Source: Pyrobaculum sp. WP30 (lineage in GTDB: Archaea > Thermoproteota > Thermoprotei > Thermoproteales > Thermoproteaceae). Taken from it: a DNA stretch of 64,000 bases. The notes under the pieces are model-generated. The model did not search any database. It was not told where the DNA came from and worked only from the letters and a program-made list of their open reading frames with translations. Location of the stretch: assembly GCA_001189275.1 (NCBI GenBank), contig CP012158.1, positions 1 to 64,000 on the forward strand, read 5' to 3'. This document shows positions 33,691-43,026 of the stretch, piece after piece (position 1 is the first letter of the stretch; each line of letters opens with the position of its first letter). Both the position numbers and the translations under genes were made by a program.

Positions 33691-34280
33691 TCTTGAATCT
33701 GCTGGCGTCAACAGTTGCGCTTTATATTATAGTGGACCCCATCGGCAACATCCCGCTGTTTACCGCAGTCACCGCGAGACTGGATCCCGGGCGTAGGCGC
33801 AGAGTCCTAGGACTCTCCGTCGCTGTCGCCGCTCTTATCCTGATACTCTTCGCGGCATTCGGCGTTGAGTTCTTCGGCTACTTTGGAGTCACTCTCGGCG
33901 ACTTCATGGTGGCGAGCGGAATTATACTTGTGGCGTTTTCTTTGCTTTACCTCACCCGGCCGTATGAACAAGGCATCGCCGCAGAGGGGGTAGAGGTGGC
34001 TGTGGTTCCGCTTGCCGTGCCCTTCCTAGCGGGGCCGGCATCTATCTCCTACGTCCTCCTCCTCTCCAGAGAGACAGGGCTCCTCCACGCCCTCTTGGTG
34101 ATTATCGTCGTCTCGCTCCTCACGCTTGCCACGCTACTCGCCTCAGAAGTGTTGACCAAGATCTTAGGCATCCTCGGCATCCGCGTCGTGGAAAAAATCA
34201 TGCTAATACTAAGCGTTGCCATCGGGATCTCCCTAATCCGTAGGGGGCTGTCCCAGTGGTTTGCCGGACCACCTCAGTAG
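33669..34280 (+). CDS. MarC-family membrane protein
   Basis: 203-aa six-TM protein of the MarC/YhgN family. The helix LALYIIVDPIGNIPLF-type motif is present (VALYIIVDPIGNIPLFTAVT near residue 18), with PLAVPFLAGPASISYVL near 115 and an RRGLSQWF end. The transport or other function of the family is not settled. ATG 33669 is used; GTG 33666 directly precedes it. Followed by mrp with its own TATA. Confidence 0.88.
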   Translation: MYNLGSDLLNLLASTVALYIIVDPIGNIPLFTAVTARLDPGRRRRVLGLSVAVAALILILFAAFGVEFFGYFGVTLGDFMVASGIILVAFSLLYLTRPYEQGIAAEGVEVAVVPLAVPFLAGPASISYVLLLSRETGLLHALLVIIVVSLLTLATLLASEVLTKILGILGIRVVEKIMLILSVAIGISLIRRGLSQWFAGPPQ

Positions 34281-34310
34281 ATATATATACTCCTAACACC
34301 ATAAGAGACC

Positions 34311-35234
34311 ATGTCTGTCAGGGTCAATATTCGCGGCCAGGCGGCGGCGCCCGGCTCTCTCGCAGATGCCCTCAAGGACGTCAAGCTCAAATTAGTAACG
34401 ATATCGGGCAAGGGCGGCGTGGGGAAGTCTCTTGTGTCCACCTCCATAGCCGTGGGCTTCGCCATGAGGGGGTACAAGGTCGGCGTGCTAGACGGCGACG
34501 TCTACGGGCCTACGGTCCCCAAGATGCTTGGCCTTTCAGACATGACGCTTTATGTGGAGCAGAAAACGGGCAAAATCGTTCCGGTAACGGGGCCGCTTGG
34601 CATAAAGGTTGTCTCTATTGAATTCGCCTTGCCCAGCGACGACACTGCAGTCATATGGAGAGCCCCTCTGGTGAATCAGGCACTCAGGGACTTTGTGGCG
34701 CAGGTGGACTGGGGCCCGCTCGACGTCTTGGTTGTAGACCTGCCGCCGGGCACTGGCGACGCCCCCCTGACGATAGCGCAGAGCCTGCAGGGGGGGCTAG
34801 ACGGGAGCGTCGTGGTGACCATACCGACCGAGATCTCGCGTAGGATAGTGTTGAAGTCAATAGACTTCTCCAGGAAACTTAACATCAGAGTTGCCGGTGT
34901 GGTTGAGAATATGTGTTGTTTCATGTGTCCCGGCGACGGGAAGGTGTACTACATCTTCGGCAGAGACGCTGGTAAAAGAATCGCGGAGGCGGCGGGGGTG
35001 CCGTTCCTAGGGGGCATACCTATGGACCCCGAGTTCTCTCAGTACCTAGACGCGGGGAGGCTCCACGAGTTCCTCGCGAAAGACAACGAGACTGCGAAGG
35101 CTGTTTTGTCTATCGTCGACAAGCTGGCGGAGATGTATAGGGACAAGCTGACGCAACAGGTCCAGCCGGGGCGGGAAAAGCCTAGGAGAATCTCGTTGTT
35201 GAAGCTCCCCGGCGAGGAGGAGGGGGAGAGCTAA
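34311..35234 (+). CDS. Mrp/NBP35-family Fe-S carrier ATPase
   Basis: 307-aa P-loop protein that assembles and delivers iron-sulfur clusters. The deviant Walker A SGKGGVGKS is near residue 28, LVVDLPPGTGD near 141 and a CXXXC-type motif ENMCCFMCPG near 205 that binds the bridging cluster. TATA GATATATAT (34281-34289) is about 25 bp upstream of the ATG. Overlaps cdd by 4 bp tail to tail. Confidence 0.93.
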   Translation: MSVRVNIRGQAAAPGSLADALKDVKLKLVTISGKGGVGKSLVSTSIAVGFAMRGYKVGVLDGDVYGPTVPKMLGLSDMTLYVEQKTGKIVPVTGPLGIKVVSIEFALPSDDTAVIWRAPLVNQALRDFVAQVDWGPLDVLVVDLPPGTGDAPLTIAQSLQGGLDGSVVVTIPTEISRRIVLKSIDFSRKLNIRVAGVVENMCCFMCPGDGKVYYIFGRDAGKRIAEAAGVPFLGGIPMDPEFSQYLDAGRLHEFLAKDNETAKAVLSIVDKLAEMYRDKLTQQVQPGREKPRRISLLKLPGEEEGES

Positions 35235-35617
35235 CTTCTCAGGCTTCTGCCGGTGAAGGCGTGCGGCAGTAGCTCGCTTAGCTTTGCCGTGACGACCTTC
35301 TTTCTGCTGGCCATCACTATGAGTGCTTCTGGGTTGAATTCGGCGATGACTTGTCTGCAGGCGCCGCAGGGCGGCGTCGCCTCCTCCGTGTCTGTGTAGA
35401 CCACCACCGCCTCGATGTCTCTATCCCCCTCCGACACGGCCTTAAACACGGCCACCCGCTCGGCGCACATGGTCAGGCCGTAGGAGGCGTTCTCCACGTT
35501 GACACCGGTGTACACCTTACCGCTTTTTGTCTTTACCACCGCGGCGACTTTGAACTTGGAGTAGGGGGCGTACGCGTTGTCTATCGCCGCCTTGGCCTTT
35601 TCGATCAGGTCTTCCAT
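35231..35617 (-). CDS. cdd: Cytidine deaminase
   Basis: 128-aa tetrameric-type cytidine deaminase for pyrimidine salvage. The zinc and catalytic residues are in MCAERVAVFKA and PPCGACRQVI. Length is normal. A minus-strand TTAAAT (about 35643-35638) lies 24 bp upstream of the ATG, crossing the promoter and start region of the divergent gene at 35646. Confidence 0.95.
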   Translation of the reverse strand: MEDLIEKAKAAIDNAYAPYSKFKVAAVVKTKSGKVYTGVNVENASYGLTMCAERVAVFKAVSEGDRDIEAVVVYTDTEEATPPCGACRQVIAEFNPEALIVMASRKKVVTAKLSELLPHAFTGRSLRS

Positions 35618-35645
35618 GTGTCTTAATTTATATATGGATTTAAGG

Positions 35646-36587
35646 ATGCAGCACGTGGCGACCGCCGAAGAGGTGAGAAAGAAGATAGTGGAGCACGGGG
35701 CATCTATACGTGATAGGGTTATTGAAAATCTTCCGCATAACTACGCCTTGCTGGTGGAGCAGGTCAAGTCCATTTCGCGGACCTACAAGACCGACTTTGA
35801 CACGTTCGTGGCCAGCCTCTCCAACGTGAGGGGGCTTGATCTTTTGATAACATACACAGCGCTTGTGGCGTTGCTGAGCAAACATAGGCCGCTCAGCGAT
35901 GCGGAGCTTAAGAGCTTAGCCGCCGCGTATGAGAAACACGTCTACGACGTGTTCTCCGCCTCGAGAATACGGAGGGCCCTCGAGGAGGTGGGCGTCGAGA
36001 AAGACGTCGCAAACCAGGTCATCACAGACGTTTTGAGGGCTTCCAGCGTCATAAACAACAAATACAAGTCCCTACACCTCTGGATAGCTAAGCAGAGAAA
36101 AATCGCAGATTTCGAAAACAGCATTAGGGAAGTAGTTTTCAGAGGGGAAGGCGGCAACCGAGTCGGCAGAGGCGTGAAGCTCTTCCTCCGCCTCTTTATA
36201 CACGAGACGAACATCCCGCTGGCTACCAAGATAGCCTACGGCCAAGAACACAAGAAGTACATACTGCACGGAGACATGTACACGGCGCTTGTGACTTTGA
36301 GATCAGGGGCGTTTGAAGACGTGCCAACTCTCACAGCCGAGAGGGTTAAGGCACGAGTCGCGAAAAGGCTACTCTGCGAAGCCAAAGAAGGCAAATGCCG
36401 CGACGTGGTGCTGAGGCTCGAAAGCATCCGCGGCCTCGTGAGACACGTGGGCAAAATAAGCGGAGATCCCGTGCTCTTTGAACGAGGCGCCTACGATATA
36501 GGCTCCAGATACTGCAAAGACTTGAGATGCGAAGAGTGCCCACTTAAAGACATCTGCAGAAAACACACCTTTATCAAAGTGAAATAA
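35646..36587 (+). CDS. Helical protein with C-terminal Fe-S-type cysteine cluster
   Basis: 313-aa (ATG 35646; ATG 35634 gives 4 more residues) mostly helical protein. The last 30 residues contain C-x4-C-x2-C-x5-C (YCKDLRCEECPLKDIC), close to the [4Fe-4S] loop of endonuclease III/MutY glycosylases (C-x6-C-x2-C-x5-C). Residues 160-240 (VKLFLRLFIHETNIPLATKI) could be helix-hairpin-helix-like, but the HhH-GPD catalytic pattern is not evident. A DNA-repair or nucleic-acid role is plausible. TTAATT (35623-35628) is about 21 bp upstream. Confidence 0.7.
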   Translation: MQHVATAEEVRKKIVEHGASIRDRVIENLPHNYALLVEQVKSISRTYKTDFDTFVASLSNVRGLDLLITYTALVALLSKHRPLSDAELKSLAAAYEKHVYDVFSASRIRRALEEVGVEKDVANQVITDVLRASSVINNKYKSLHLWIAKQRKIADFENSIREVVFRGEGGNRVGRGVKLFLRLFIHETNIPLATKIAYGQEHKKYILHGDMYTALVTLRSGAFEDVPTLTAERVKARVAKRLLCEAKEGKCRDVVLRLESIRGLVRHVGKISGDPVLFERGAYDIGSRYCKDLRCEECPLKDICRKHTFIKVK

Positions 36588-36612
36588 TAAAAACAGGTGA
36601 ATCGAGCGGGTT

Positions 36613-37392
36613 ATGCTGAAGGGGAAAGTTTCTATAGTAACTGCGGCGAGCCGGGGCATAGGAGCCGGCGTGGCTTCTGTCTTGGCGAGGGAGGGGTCAG
36701 ACCTAGTCATAGCGTCAAGAGACTCGGCGAGACTTGAGAAGCTCGCGAGGGAGCTTGAGACTAAATACGGCGTCTCAGTGGTGCCCGTCCAGGCTGATTT
36801 AACCAAGAGGGAGGACGTGAGGCGGATAGCGGAGGCCGCTATCCGCCACTTCGGCAAAGTGGACGTGTTGGCCTACAATACAGGCCCGCCTAAGCCTGGC
36901 GCGTTTATGGAGCTCTCCGAGGAGGATTGGGAATACGGGGTGAGGCTTCTCCTCATGAGCGCCGTCTGGATAACCAGAGACGTGTTGCCCCACATGGTGG
37001 AGAGGAGGCAGGGCCGTCTGATATACATAACCTCATCCACGCTGAAGCAACCCATCCCAACGCTTACGCTTTCCAACGTCATTAGAATTTCCCTGGCAGG
37101 CCTGGTGAAGACTCTGGCATATCAGCTGGGGCCGTACAACATCTTGGTTAACGGGATCATGCAGGGGTACGTTGACACTGAACGCGTCAGGGAGGTGGCG
37201 GCCGCCAGGGCGCAGAGGGAGGAGCGCAGAGTTGAAGACGTCATAAAAGAGATAGAGAGGGAGGTTCCCCTAGGCAGGCTGGCTAAGCCGGAGGAGATCG
37301 GCGAGCTGGTGGCCTTCCTGGCGTCAGACAAGGCCAGCTACATCACTGGGTCGCTGATACTTATCGACGGGGGGAGGACCCTATGTATATAG
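36613..37392 (+). CDS. Short-chain dehydrogenase/reductase (SDR), atypical active site
   Basis: 259-aa Rossmann protein. The cofactor motif [16 protein letters not shown] is at residues 9-24, YNTGPP sits in place of NNAG near 91, and the C-terminal signature [11 protein letters not shown] is intact. The catalytic Tyr-x3-Lys is missing: the aligned segment [18 protein letters not shown] has Ser and Arg at those places. This fits a known atypical SDR subgroup, so activity may differ or rely on other residues. TATA AATAATAAAAA (36584-36594) is about 24 bp upstream. Ends overlapping glyA by 12 bp. Confidence 0.85.
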   Translation: MLKGKVSIVTAASRGIGAGVASVLAREGSDLVIASRDSARLEKLARELETKYGVSVVPVQADLTKREDVRRIAEAAIRHFGKVDVLAYNTGPPKPGAFMELSEEDWEYGVRLLLMSAVWITRDVLPHMVERRQGRLIYITSSTLKQPIPTLTLSNVIRISLAGLVKTLAYQLGPYNILVNGIMQGYVDTERVREVAAARAQREERRVEDVIKEIEREVPLGRLAKPEEIGELVAFLASDKASYITGSLILIDGGRTLCI

Positions 37393-38673
37393 GTTCAACG
37401 AGGCAAACAGCTTGTCTACGATTTCTCTATTTATCTTGAAGCCGTATTTAATCTCTAGATACGCCTTTCTGAAGGTCGCCACGTCGCGTCTAACCGAGGC
37501 CGGGTCCTCGCCTCTCAGCACACGCGCTATGAATCTAGCGATTTCTCGCATCTCGTCTCTCCCCATGCCGAACCGCGTCATCTCCTGGACGCCTATTCTA
37601 ATTCCGCTGGGCTTCAACACGCTTTTGTCCCAAGGCAGGGCGTTTTTGTTGACTATTACGTTCGCCTCCTCAAGCAACGCCGCAACCTTGTCGCCGCCGC
37701 CGAATCTAGAGACGTCCACCGCCACCTGGTGCGTCTTCGTGAACCCCTGCCTTTCTGCAACCGGCGTGATTTCCTCCGCAGAAAGCGCCTCGGCCAGCGC
37801 CTTGGCGTTCTCCACTACCTTGGCCGCGTATTCTCCTCCAAACACCTCCATCTCGACCAGAGTCACGTAGGTGGCGGCGTAGCGGTGCAGGTGGTAGTTG
37901 GAGGTGAAGGTGGGGAACACAGCCCTTTGTATCTGCACATTTACCTCATCCCCCAACACAGTGGCTATAAGCCCGCCTTGAGGCCCTGGAAAAGTCTTGT
38001 GGGTAGACGTGGTGGTTACGTGGGCGCCCTCTTTTAACGGGTTTGGAAAAACGCCGCCGACTATTAAGCCGAAGACGTGTGCCGAGTCGTGGAGCACATA
38101 GGCGCCCACAGTCTTCGCGATTTCTGCTATCTCCTTGACAGGGTGCGGAAATAGATAAAGCGACGCTCCGAGAATTACGAGGTTCGGCCTCTTCTCCTCT
38201 ATAACCTTACGCGCGGCGTCTACGTCTATGTTGAAGTTATCCATGTCCCACGGCAACTCCACAGACCTGAGTCTGAGCGCCTTCAGCCCGCCGACTGTGT
38301 TGTGGCTTATGTGCCCCCCGAACTTCACAGGCAGAGAGGCGACGAGGCCTCCCTCGGGGGCCAGGGCGAAATACGTGGCTAAGTTAGCCACTGTGCCGGA
38401 GATCGGCCTCACGTCGACGAACGTCGCGCCGAGGGCCCTGGCAAATCGCTTGGATAGGGAGTCCTCCAACGCGTCTACATATTTCGTCCCCTGGTAGTAC
38501 CGCTGGCCCACCGTGCCCTCTGCATATCTACCAGCTAAGTCATTCACGTAGAGGAGCTCCGCAAGAGGCGACATTACGTTTTCGCTGGCGATGAGGTTTA
38601 TAGTCTCGCCCCTCCTCCAGGCGTTGTGTCTTAATACGGTGTCTATGACATCCATAACCTCTTGGGGAAACAT
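37381..38673 (-). CDS. glyA: Serine hydroxymethyltransferase
   Basis: 430-aa PLP enzyme converting serine and a tetrahydropterin to glycine and a methylene derivative. The PLP lysine is in [12 protein letters not shown] near residue 225, with [10 protein letters not shown] near 28 and the [13 protein letters not shown] cofactor segment near 90. ATG 38673 ([11 protein letters not shown]) is preferred because a TTAATT box (minus strand, about 38702-38697) is 25 bp upstream; ATG 38682 is also in frame. Overlaps the SDR gene tail to tail. Confidence 0.94.
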   Translation of the reverse strand: MFPQEVMDVIDTVLRHNAWRRGETINLIASENVMSPLAELLYVNDLAGRYAEGTVGQRYYQGTKYVDALEDSLSKRFARALGATFVDVRPISGTVANLATYFALAPEGGLVASLPVKFGGHISHNTVGGLKALRLRSVELPWDMDNFNIDVDAARKVIEEKRPNLVILGASLYLFPHPVKEIAEIAKTVGAYVLHDSAHVFGLIVGGVFPNPLKEGAHVTTTSTHKTFPGPQGGLIATVLGDEVNVQIQRAVFPTFTSNYHLHRYAATYVTLVEMEVFGGEYAAKVVENAKALAEALSAEEITPVAERQGFTKTHQVAVDVSRFGGGDKVAALLEEANVIVNKNALPWDKSVLKPSGIRIGVQEMTRFGMGRDEMREIARFIARVLRGEDPASVRRDVATFRKAYLEIKYGFKINREIVDKLFASLNLYT

Positions 38674-38704
38674 ATAGCCCATAAATTTCGCCAGAATTAA
38701 TTGT

Positions 38705-39442
38705 TTAGCCCCGCTCTAGCGATATTATCCGAACCTTGGTATGTGGGTACTGACCCTCCTCATCTTTCTCCCACTTCTTCAACATGTCCCAAATGGTTAG
38801 GAACGCGACGCCCACGGCGAAAAGCGCCTCCGGGGCCGGGGGGAGGTCTCTGGCCTTGATTGTGACGTGGGCTCTCAGCGCGTCTGCTACGTCTACGTCT
38901 ATTTTGAGGTGCTGAACGGCGGGGCAGGGGCCCCCCACGAGTTCGCAGAGCCTCTTGACGTTGAGGGCAACGGCCGTCTGCGCCGCATGGAGCGGGTGGC
39001 CCTTCTCCACCGGCTTATTGACCAGCTCTAGGTTCCTCATCTCCATCTCGCCGTATGCAGACGCCAGGAGGTCGCCCTCTCTCGTAAGAGCAGTCTCTAC
39101 GGGTTGCGGCGGCGTGACTGGCTGTGCGACGCCTTTACGCTTCACGTCTACTGAGAGGTTCTTCAAGGCAGTGGAGCCGGAGGCCACGGCTCCAGTCAAC
39201 GCCCCGAAGAGGACGTCCATCTCGACGCCGGTTTGCCACTCGGCGAAGCCCTCGACGTAGAGCTTGCCGTCTCTGCAGTGTGCAGAGGCTGAGAGAGGTA
39301 GCGGGTGCAGAAACGGGAGGTAGCGGTATGCGTTCGCCGCGGCGCGTATGGCAGACGCCGTGTTGCAAACGTCGACAGAGATCTCGACTGAGGCCTTTGC
39401 GTATCTAGAGACGTCGGGTTTCCTAGAGACGTCGACTATCAT
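38705..39442 (-). CDS. MoaC-like protein, apparently two fused MoaC-type halves
   Basis: 245-aa protein. The N-terminal half shows MoaC hallmarks: [19 protein letters not shown] at the start, LHPLPL (CHPL in MoaC) near residue 47 and [16 protein letters not shown] near 75. The C-terminal half has [15 protein letters not shown], like KGDVLATARIAGI, and ends [17 protein letters not shown], the MoaC TIYDMxK motif. Ordinary MoaC is about 150-160 aa and has these once. Role by family: cyclisation step to cyclic pyranopterin in molybdenum cofactor synthesis with MoaA. ATG 39442 overlaps the previous stop (ATGA). Confidence 0.75.
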   Translation of the reverse strand: MIVDVSRKPDVSRYAKASVEISVDVCNTASAIRAAANAYRYLPFLHPLPLSASAHCRDGKLYVEGFAEWQTGVEMDVLFGALTGAVASGSTALKNLSVDVKRKGVAQPVTPPQPVETALTREGDLLASAYGEMEMRNLELVNKPVEKGHPLHAAQTAVALNVKRLCELVGGPCPAVQHLKIDVDVADALRAHVTIKARDLPPAPEALFAVGVAFLTIWDMLKKWEKDEEGQYPHTKVRIISLERG

Positions 39443-39768
39443 TGAAAGCACCTCTCCGCGTCTTCGTGCAACCTCCTAAGCTCCAACTGCGTCAGCCTGC
39501 GTCTCTCGGCCCTCTGAAGCAGGATCTTGGCCGCTAGCAACCTGGCGTTTCTCTCGTCTAACTCCTTCATCAAATGGCTTAACAACTCGTGGCAGTTCTC
39601 CACAGGCGCGTCGACGTACTTCTCAAAGAGCTTCGCCTTCTTTATCTCCACCTCGACCCAGGAGTGGTCTACCTGCGGCATGGGCCATCTGTGGCCGCAA
39701 CGTTTACACACAAACTCGTTACTCGGGAGGAGCATTAAGTCCCTTGAACCACACAGGGGGCAAGACAC
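39439..39768 (-). CDS. Zinc-ribbon protein, helical tail
   Basis: 109-aa protein. A TFIIB/TFIIS-like zinc ribbon fills residues 1-30 (CPLCGS and CKRCGHRW), followed by a long helical segment ([20 protein letters not shown]) rich in Arg and Leu. Coupled to the MoaC-like gene. No family name is recognised; it may bind nucleic acid or RNA polymerase. Confidence 0.7.
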   Translation of the reverse strand: MSCPLCGSRDLMLLPSNEFVCKRCGHRWPMPQVDHSWVEVEIKKAKLFEKYVDAPVENCHELLSHLMKELDERNARLLAAKILLQRAERRRLTQLELRRLHEDAERCFQ

Positions 39769-39798
39769 GAGCTGTTAGATAGTTGGGTTAAAATGCTT

Positions 39799-40851
39799 TC
39801 AGCAGTGAAGCCTCCGCTGTTCTATCCAATTCCGAAGCCTTGGCCCGTAGACCCGTGGCGCCGACGCGAGGTCTTGCACGGTGCGGGACCCCGTGAGGAA
39901 CATGGCGACCTTGACCTCTGTAGCTACCGTCTCTATCTCCTCTCTTAACCTGCCCTCCAGCACCGCCTTTAGAAACGGCTGGGACATGGTGAAGAAGTTG
40001 GCGCCGAGGGCGATCGCCCTCGCCCCGTCGAGGCCGCCTCTGATGCCGCCCGACGCTATGACGAAGCCGGTATATGCGGACTTAACCTCGCAGATGGAGG
40101 CCGCGGTGGGTATGCCCCACGTCTTGAAGGTCTCGGCGGCTCTTTGATGCAGGCCGGAGGCCCTGGCGCCCTCTATGGCCACGAAGGAGGTGCCTCCGAA
40201 GCCGCCGACATCTACGGCGTCTGCGAGGCCCGTGAGTCGGGCGGCTACCTCTTTTGAAATGCCGTTGCCCACCTCCTTGACGATAAGGGGCTTGCCGGCG
40301 GCTTTTTTGACAATTTTTATTTTTTCCAGCACGCCTCTGAAGCGGGGCTCTCCCTCGGGCTGCACCGCCTCCTGTGCTGGGTTTAAGTGTATTGCAACGG
40401 CGTAGGCATCGATCATGTCGACCGCCTGGGCCACCCACTCGGCCAGCTTCTCCTCAGACAGCTCAGCTAACTGAGGCGCGCCTAGGTTGGCCACCTTGGG
40501 TACAGATGGGGCGTTCTGTTTAACCACCTCAAACGTCCACCTCACCTCTGGCTTCATCAACGCGATTCTCTGAGAGCCGACGTATATGGGTATGCCGAAC
40601 TCCTCGGCCGCCTTGGCCAACTCGGCGTTTATCTTACCGGCGAGCTCCGTCCCGCCCGTCATGGCGCCTATGCCAAATGGGGCATTTACCTTAACTCCCA
40701 AAAAACGCGTGGAGAAGTCCACATCAGAGAGGTCTATCTCAGGAAGCGCGTTGTGTATGAGAAAAACCTCCTCAAGCCAAGAGGTGCCCACCTGCGAAAT
40801 TTCCGACGCGGCTAGGTAGATGTGGTCGTTCTTCCGCTTATCTATCGCCAT
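39799..40851 (-). CDS. idi2: Isopentenyl-diphosphate delta-isomerase, type 2
   Basis: 350-aa FMN-dependent IPP/DMAPP isomerase for isoprenoid lipid synthesis. Landmarks: RKNDHIYLA at the N-terminus, [12 protein letters not shown] near residue 55, [14 protein letters not shown] near 155, [12 protein letters not shown] near 195 and [19 protein letters not shown] near 275. Length is normal. Its ATG overlaps the rpl2 stop by one base, so both are probably in one transcript. Confidence 0.95.
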   Translation of the reverse strand: MAIDKRKNDHIYLAASEISQVGTSWLEEVFLIHNALPEIDLSDVDFSTRFLGVKVNAPFGIGAMTGGTELAGKINAELAKAAEEFGIPIYVGSQRIALMKPEVRWTFEVVKQNAPSVPKVANLGAPQLAELSEEKLAEWVAQAVDMIDAYAVAIHLNPAQEAVQPEGEPRFRGVLEKIKIVKKAAGKPLIVKEVGNGISKEVAARLTGLADAVDVGGFGGTSFVAIEGARASGLHQRAAETFKTWGIPTAASICEVKSAYTGFVIASGGIRGGLDGARAIALGANFFTMSQPFLKAVLEGRLREEIETVATEVKVAMFLTGSRTVQDLASAPRVYGPRLRNWIEQRRLHC

Positions 40852-41591
40852 TACTGTTTCTGTTGCGCCCTAGCCCTCACACATCCGCGGCCGGTACAAC
40901 GCGAGCCGACGAAGCCGACCTTCTGGCCTGGAGACGCCGTCTTAGGCACAGGGGTGCCGCCCTTCTGGTGCGAGCCGCCGCCGTGTGGATGCGCATACGG
41001 CGACATGGCCTTGCCTCTGACGAGCGGGTACTTCCACGCCTTTGCCTTGGCTCTGTAATACTTTTTACCGGCTTTCAACAGAGGCTTCTCGATCCTCCCG
41101 CCGCCTGCCACTATGCCGACGGTAGCCCTCCCCCTTGAATCAACCTCAACAGTCCTTCCGCTGGGCAACCTCACTATGGTCTTGTTTTCTTCAAGTTTCT
41201 GGCCGATCACCACGGCGTATGTGCCGCCGGACCTGGCGAATTTGCCCCCGTCCCCCGGCCTCTTCTCCACGTTGAAAATCATAGTGCCCTCGGGGATCTT
41301 GCCCAGCGTCATGACGTTACCTGTCTTTGGAGACGCCGCCTCGCCCACCTCCACCACCTGGCCCACGTAGAGGCCCTCCGCGGCGTAGTTGAAGAATTCA
41401 ACGCCGTTTTCCAGCCTGATCCTAGCCACCGGCGCGTTGAGGCCCGGCTCGTGGAGGATATCAACCACGTAGCCTCTCCCCGAAGCCGCCGCAAGCGGCG
41501 GATACCTCACAGGCCCATCTCTCTTCCAGCTAGGCGACCGGAACTGTGAACCGCCTCTCCCCCTCCTCTGCACAAGGATCCTCTTGCCCAT
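40851..41591 (-). CDS. rpl2: 50S ribosomal protein L2
   Basis: 246-aa large-subunit protein at the peptidyl-transferase centre. Landmarks: [20 protein letters not shown] at the N-terminus and [17 protein letters not shown] near the C-terminus, including the conserved histidines. The palindromic TATA GTTTATAAAC (41611-41620) lies 24.5 bp upstream and also faces a predicted sRNA. It is followed by idi2 rather than other ribosomal genes. Confidence 0.96.
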   Translation of the reverse strand: MGKRILVQRRGRGGSQFRSPSWKRDGPVRYPPLAAASGRGYVVDILHEPGLNAPVARIRLENGVEFFNYAAEGLYVGQVVEVGEAASPKTGNVMTLGKIPEGTMIFNVEKRPGDGGKFARSGGTYAVVIGQKLEENKTIVRLPSGRTVEVDSRGRATVGIVAGGGRIEKPLLKAGKKYYRAKAKAWKYPLVRGKAMSPYAHPHGGGSHQKGGTPVPKTASPGQKVGFVGSRCTGRGCVRARAQQKQ

Positions 41592-41610
41592 CGCGCACCA
41601 AGAGAGAACA

Positions 41611-41620
41611 GTTTATAAAC
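41611..41620. promoter_or_regulatory. Palindromic TATA box (GTTTATAAAC)
   Basis: A perfect 10-bp palindrome centred 24.5 bp from the rpl2 ATG. The same distance on the plus strand falls at 41640, where no ORF begins but a C/D-box-like RNA does. Probably a bidirectional promoter. Confidence 0.6.
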
Positions 41621-41636
41621 ATTATGCGGAGGAGGA

Positions 41637-41696
41637 GGCGATGAAGTGATGCATCTCGTCTGACCCGTGACGACCACACGGCACGCGGATCTGTGG
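41637..41696 (+). ncRNA. C/D-box-like sRNA (candidate)
   Basis: Box C GCGATGA (41638-41644), D' CTGA (41660-41663), C' GTGACGA (41667-41673), and a possible D CTGT (41691-41694). Both guide intervals are long (15-17 nt) and D is imperfect. Support comes from the palindromic TATA 24 bp upstream with no ORF at the start site: ATG at 41641 meets a stop after one codon. Confidence 0.4.
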
Positions 41697-41914
41697 AAAT
41701 GTGGGGATGCCGCCGTTTGCACGTATCCTCAACAGTGTTTCCACCACTTCTCTGGGGATACTTGATCCACCTCCGTATCAAACAAGTCGACCCGGCCGCC
41801 TCAGCCAGCCTAGCCAAAAACCCCAGCTGTAAAACAGAAATGTAGTTTAAGACGGCGGGGGAGGGGGTTGGCGAAAAGGTTAGTTTAGAGGCGGCAGTAT
41901 TTCGTCTGTCTCGC
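41697..41914. other. Gene-free stretch with a possible decayed coding remnant
   Basis: No intact gene. On the minus strand, two frames joined by a one-base shift read LGFLARLAEAAG then RVDLFDTEVDQVSPEKWWKH before a stop, which looks protein-like. On the plus strand there is a 40-codon frame from 41707. Neither matches a family I recognise. The stretch ends at a truncated repeat-family copy. Confidence 0.3.
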
Positions 41915-42026
41915 CTAGAGTATCCTCACGTATTCCTTCGCAGCCGCGGCGAATGCCAGCAGTCCCTTGGGGCGGTACACCTCTCTCATCTTGTCTTCGT
42001 ATACCTAGTACCGGCTGAACTCCAGC
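41915..42026 (-). pseudogene. Remnant of the repeat-family gene (internally deleted copy)
   Basis: The minus strand encodes LEFSRY, then an in-frame TAG, then VYEDKMREVYRPKGLLAF and KEYVRIL, matching the C-terminus of the 308-aa protein at 21967. The stop replaces the Glu codon of RYETYE. Upstream homology stops at the sequence CTCCAG and jumps to CCTATCCCCCTCA (42027-42039), the same end seen in the 43-kb copy. It lies just before the rps17e TATA. Confidence 0.8.
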
Positions 42027-42070
42027 CTATCCCCCTCAAAATTTAAATACATCTCACAGGTTCCGACGCC

Positions 42071-42286
42071 ATGGGTCGCGTCAGGCCTAGATACATCAAG
42101 TCGCTCGGAGAGAAGCTCCTCGAAATGTATCCAGACAGATTTACTGACAACTTCGACGAGAACAAAAAAGCCGTCGCGGAGCTTGCAGATATCCCCAGCA
42201 AAACTGTGAGAAACAGAGTGGCGGGGTACATAACTAGGCTTGTAAAGAGGCGCAAGGCCCAAGAAAAGGCTGAATCCACGGCGTGA
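42071..42286 (+). CDS. rps17e: 30S ribosomal protein S17e
   Basis: 71-aa archaeal/eukaryotic small-subunit protein: [20 protein letters not shown] at the N-terminus, followed by [20 protein letters not shown]. Length fits archaeal S17e. TATA AAATTTAAAT (42037-42047) is about 27 bp before the ATG and abuts the repeat remnant. Followed 1 bp later by the FKBP gene. Confidence 0.95.
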   Translation: MGRVRPRYIKSLGEKLLEMYPDRFTDNFDENKKAVAELADIPSKTVRNRVAGYITRLVKRRKAQEKAESTA

Positions 42287-42287
42287 T

Positions 42288-42977
42288 ATGCCCCTTGCGA
42301 AAGGCGACTACATACTTCTCGACTACACCGTAGTGGAGAAGGACGAGAACAAAGTCGTAGAGACCACGCAGGAGGTCGTCGCCAAAGAAGCTGGCATCTA
42401 CAGACCGGAGGAGGTGTACGGCCCACGCCTCGTAATCCTCGGCGAGACGCCTCTCTGGGAGCCCGTGGAAAACGCGCTACTGAACACCGACGAGGGGCAG
42501 GACTTCGAGGTTGAGGTGCCGCCTGAGAGGGCATACGGCGTGAGAGACCCCGGCAAGGTGAAGATAGTATCCATTAGGGAATTCCACCGCCACGGCGTGG
42601 TTCCAAGCGTCGGCGATGTGGTGGATTTCGAAGGTCAACGCGCCAGGGTGGTCTCCATATCTGGCGGACGCGTCGTGCTGGATTTCAACCACCCGCTCGC
42701 CGGCAAGACCTTCGTGGTAAGAGGCAAAGTCGTCAAGAGGCTCGCAACCACTGAGGAGAAGGCAGTGGCGCTTCTTAAGCTGTACCTGCCCCGGGTGTCT
42801 GAGGACAAACTAAAGGCCGCGCTTGAAGCCGACGTCTTGACTGTGACGCTACCGGCCGAGGTGTTGCTGTATGAGCGCATCGGCGGCCTGCTCCTACAGT
42901 ACGCCTCAGAGGTTTCCACGAAATTCGAGGGGGTGAAGAGGATCAGATTTATCCAGGAGGTGGAGTTGAAGAGCTGA
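42288..42977 (+). CDS. FKBP-type (SlyD-like) peptidyl-prolyl isomerase
   Basis: 229-aa prolyl isomerase and chaperone. The FKBP core is split by an insert-in-flap domain: GDYILLDYTVVEKDENKVVE, then EVPPERAYGVRDPGKVKIVS, VGDVVDFEGQRARVV and FNHPLAGKTFVVRGKV. An extra C-terminal domain of about 75 residues follows, as in long archaeal FKBPs. Cotranscribed with rps17e. Helps nascent or stressed proteins fold. Confidence 0.92.
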   Translation: MPLAKGDYILLDYTVVEKDENKVVETTQEVVAKEAGIYRPEEVYGPRLVILGETPLWEPVENALLNTDEGQDFEVEVPPERAYGVRDPGKVKIVSIREFHRHGVVPSVGDVVDFEGQRARVVSISGGRVVLDFNHPLAGKTFVVRGKVVKRLATTEEKAVALLKLYLPRVSEDKLKAALEADVLTVTLPAEVLLYERIGGLLLQYASEVSTKFEGVKRIRFIQEVELKS

Positions 42978-43026
42978 CCAAGCCTAACTTTTAACCAGCA
43001 CGTGAAAATAAATTGGAGAAAAACGG

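Noticed and set aside
35617-35646. Shared TATATA between cdd and the Fe-S-like gene
   Set aside because: TATATA is exactly central but only 14.5 bp from each start, too close; better-spaced boxes lie on either side.
41707-41830. Plus-strand 40-codon ORF in the gap after the sRNA candidate
   Set aside because: Pro/Ser-rich composition, no promoter at the right distance and no family resemblance; the antisense remnant is equally plausible.
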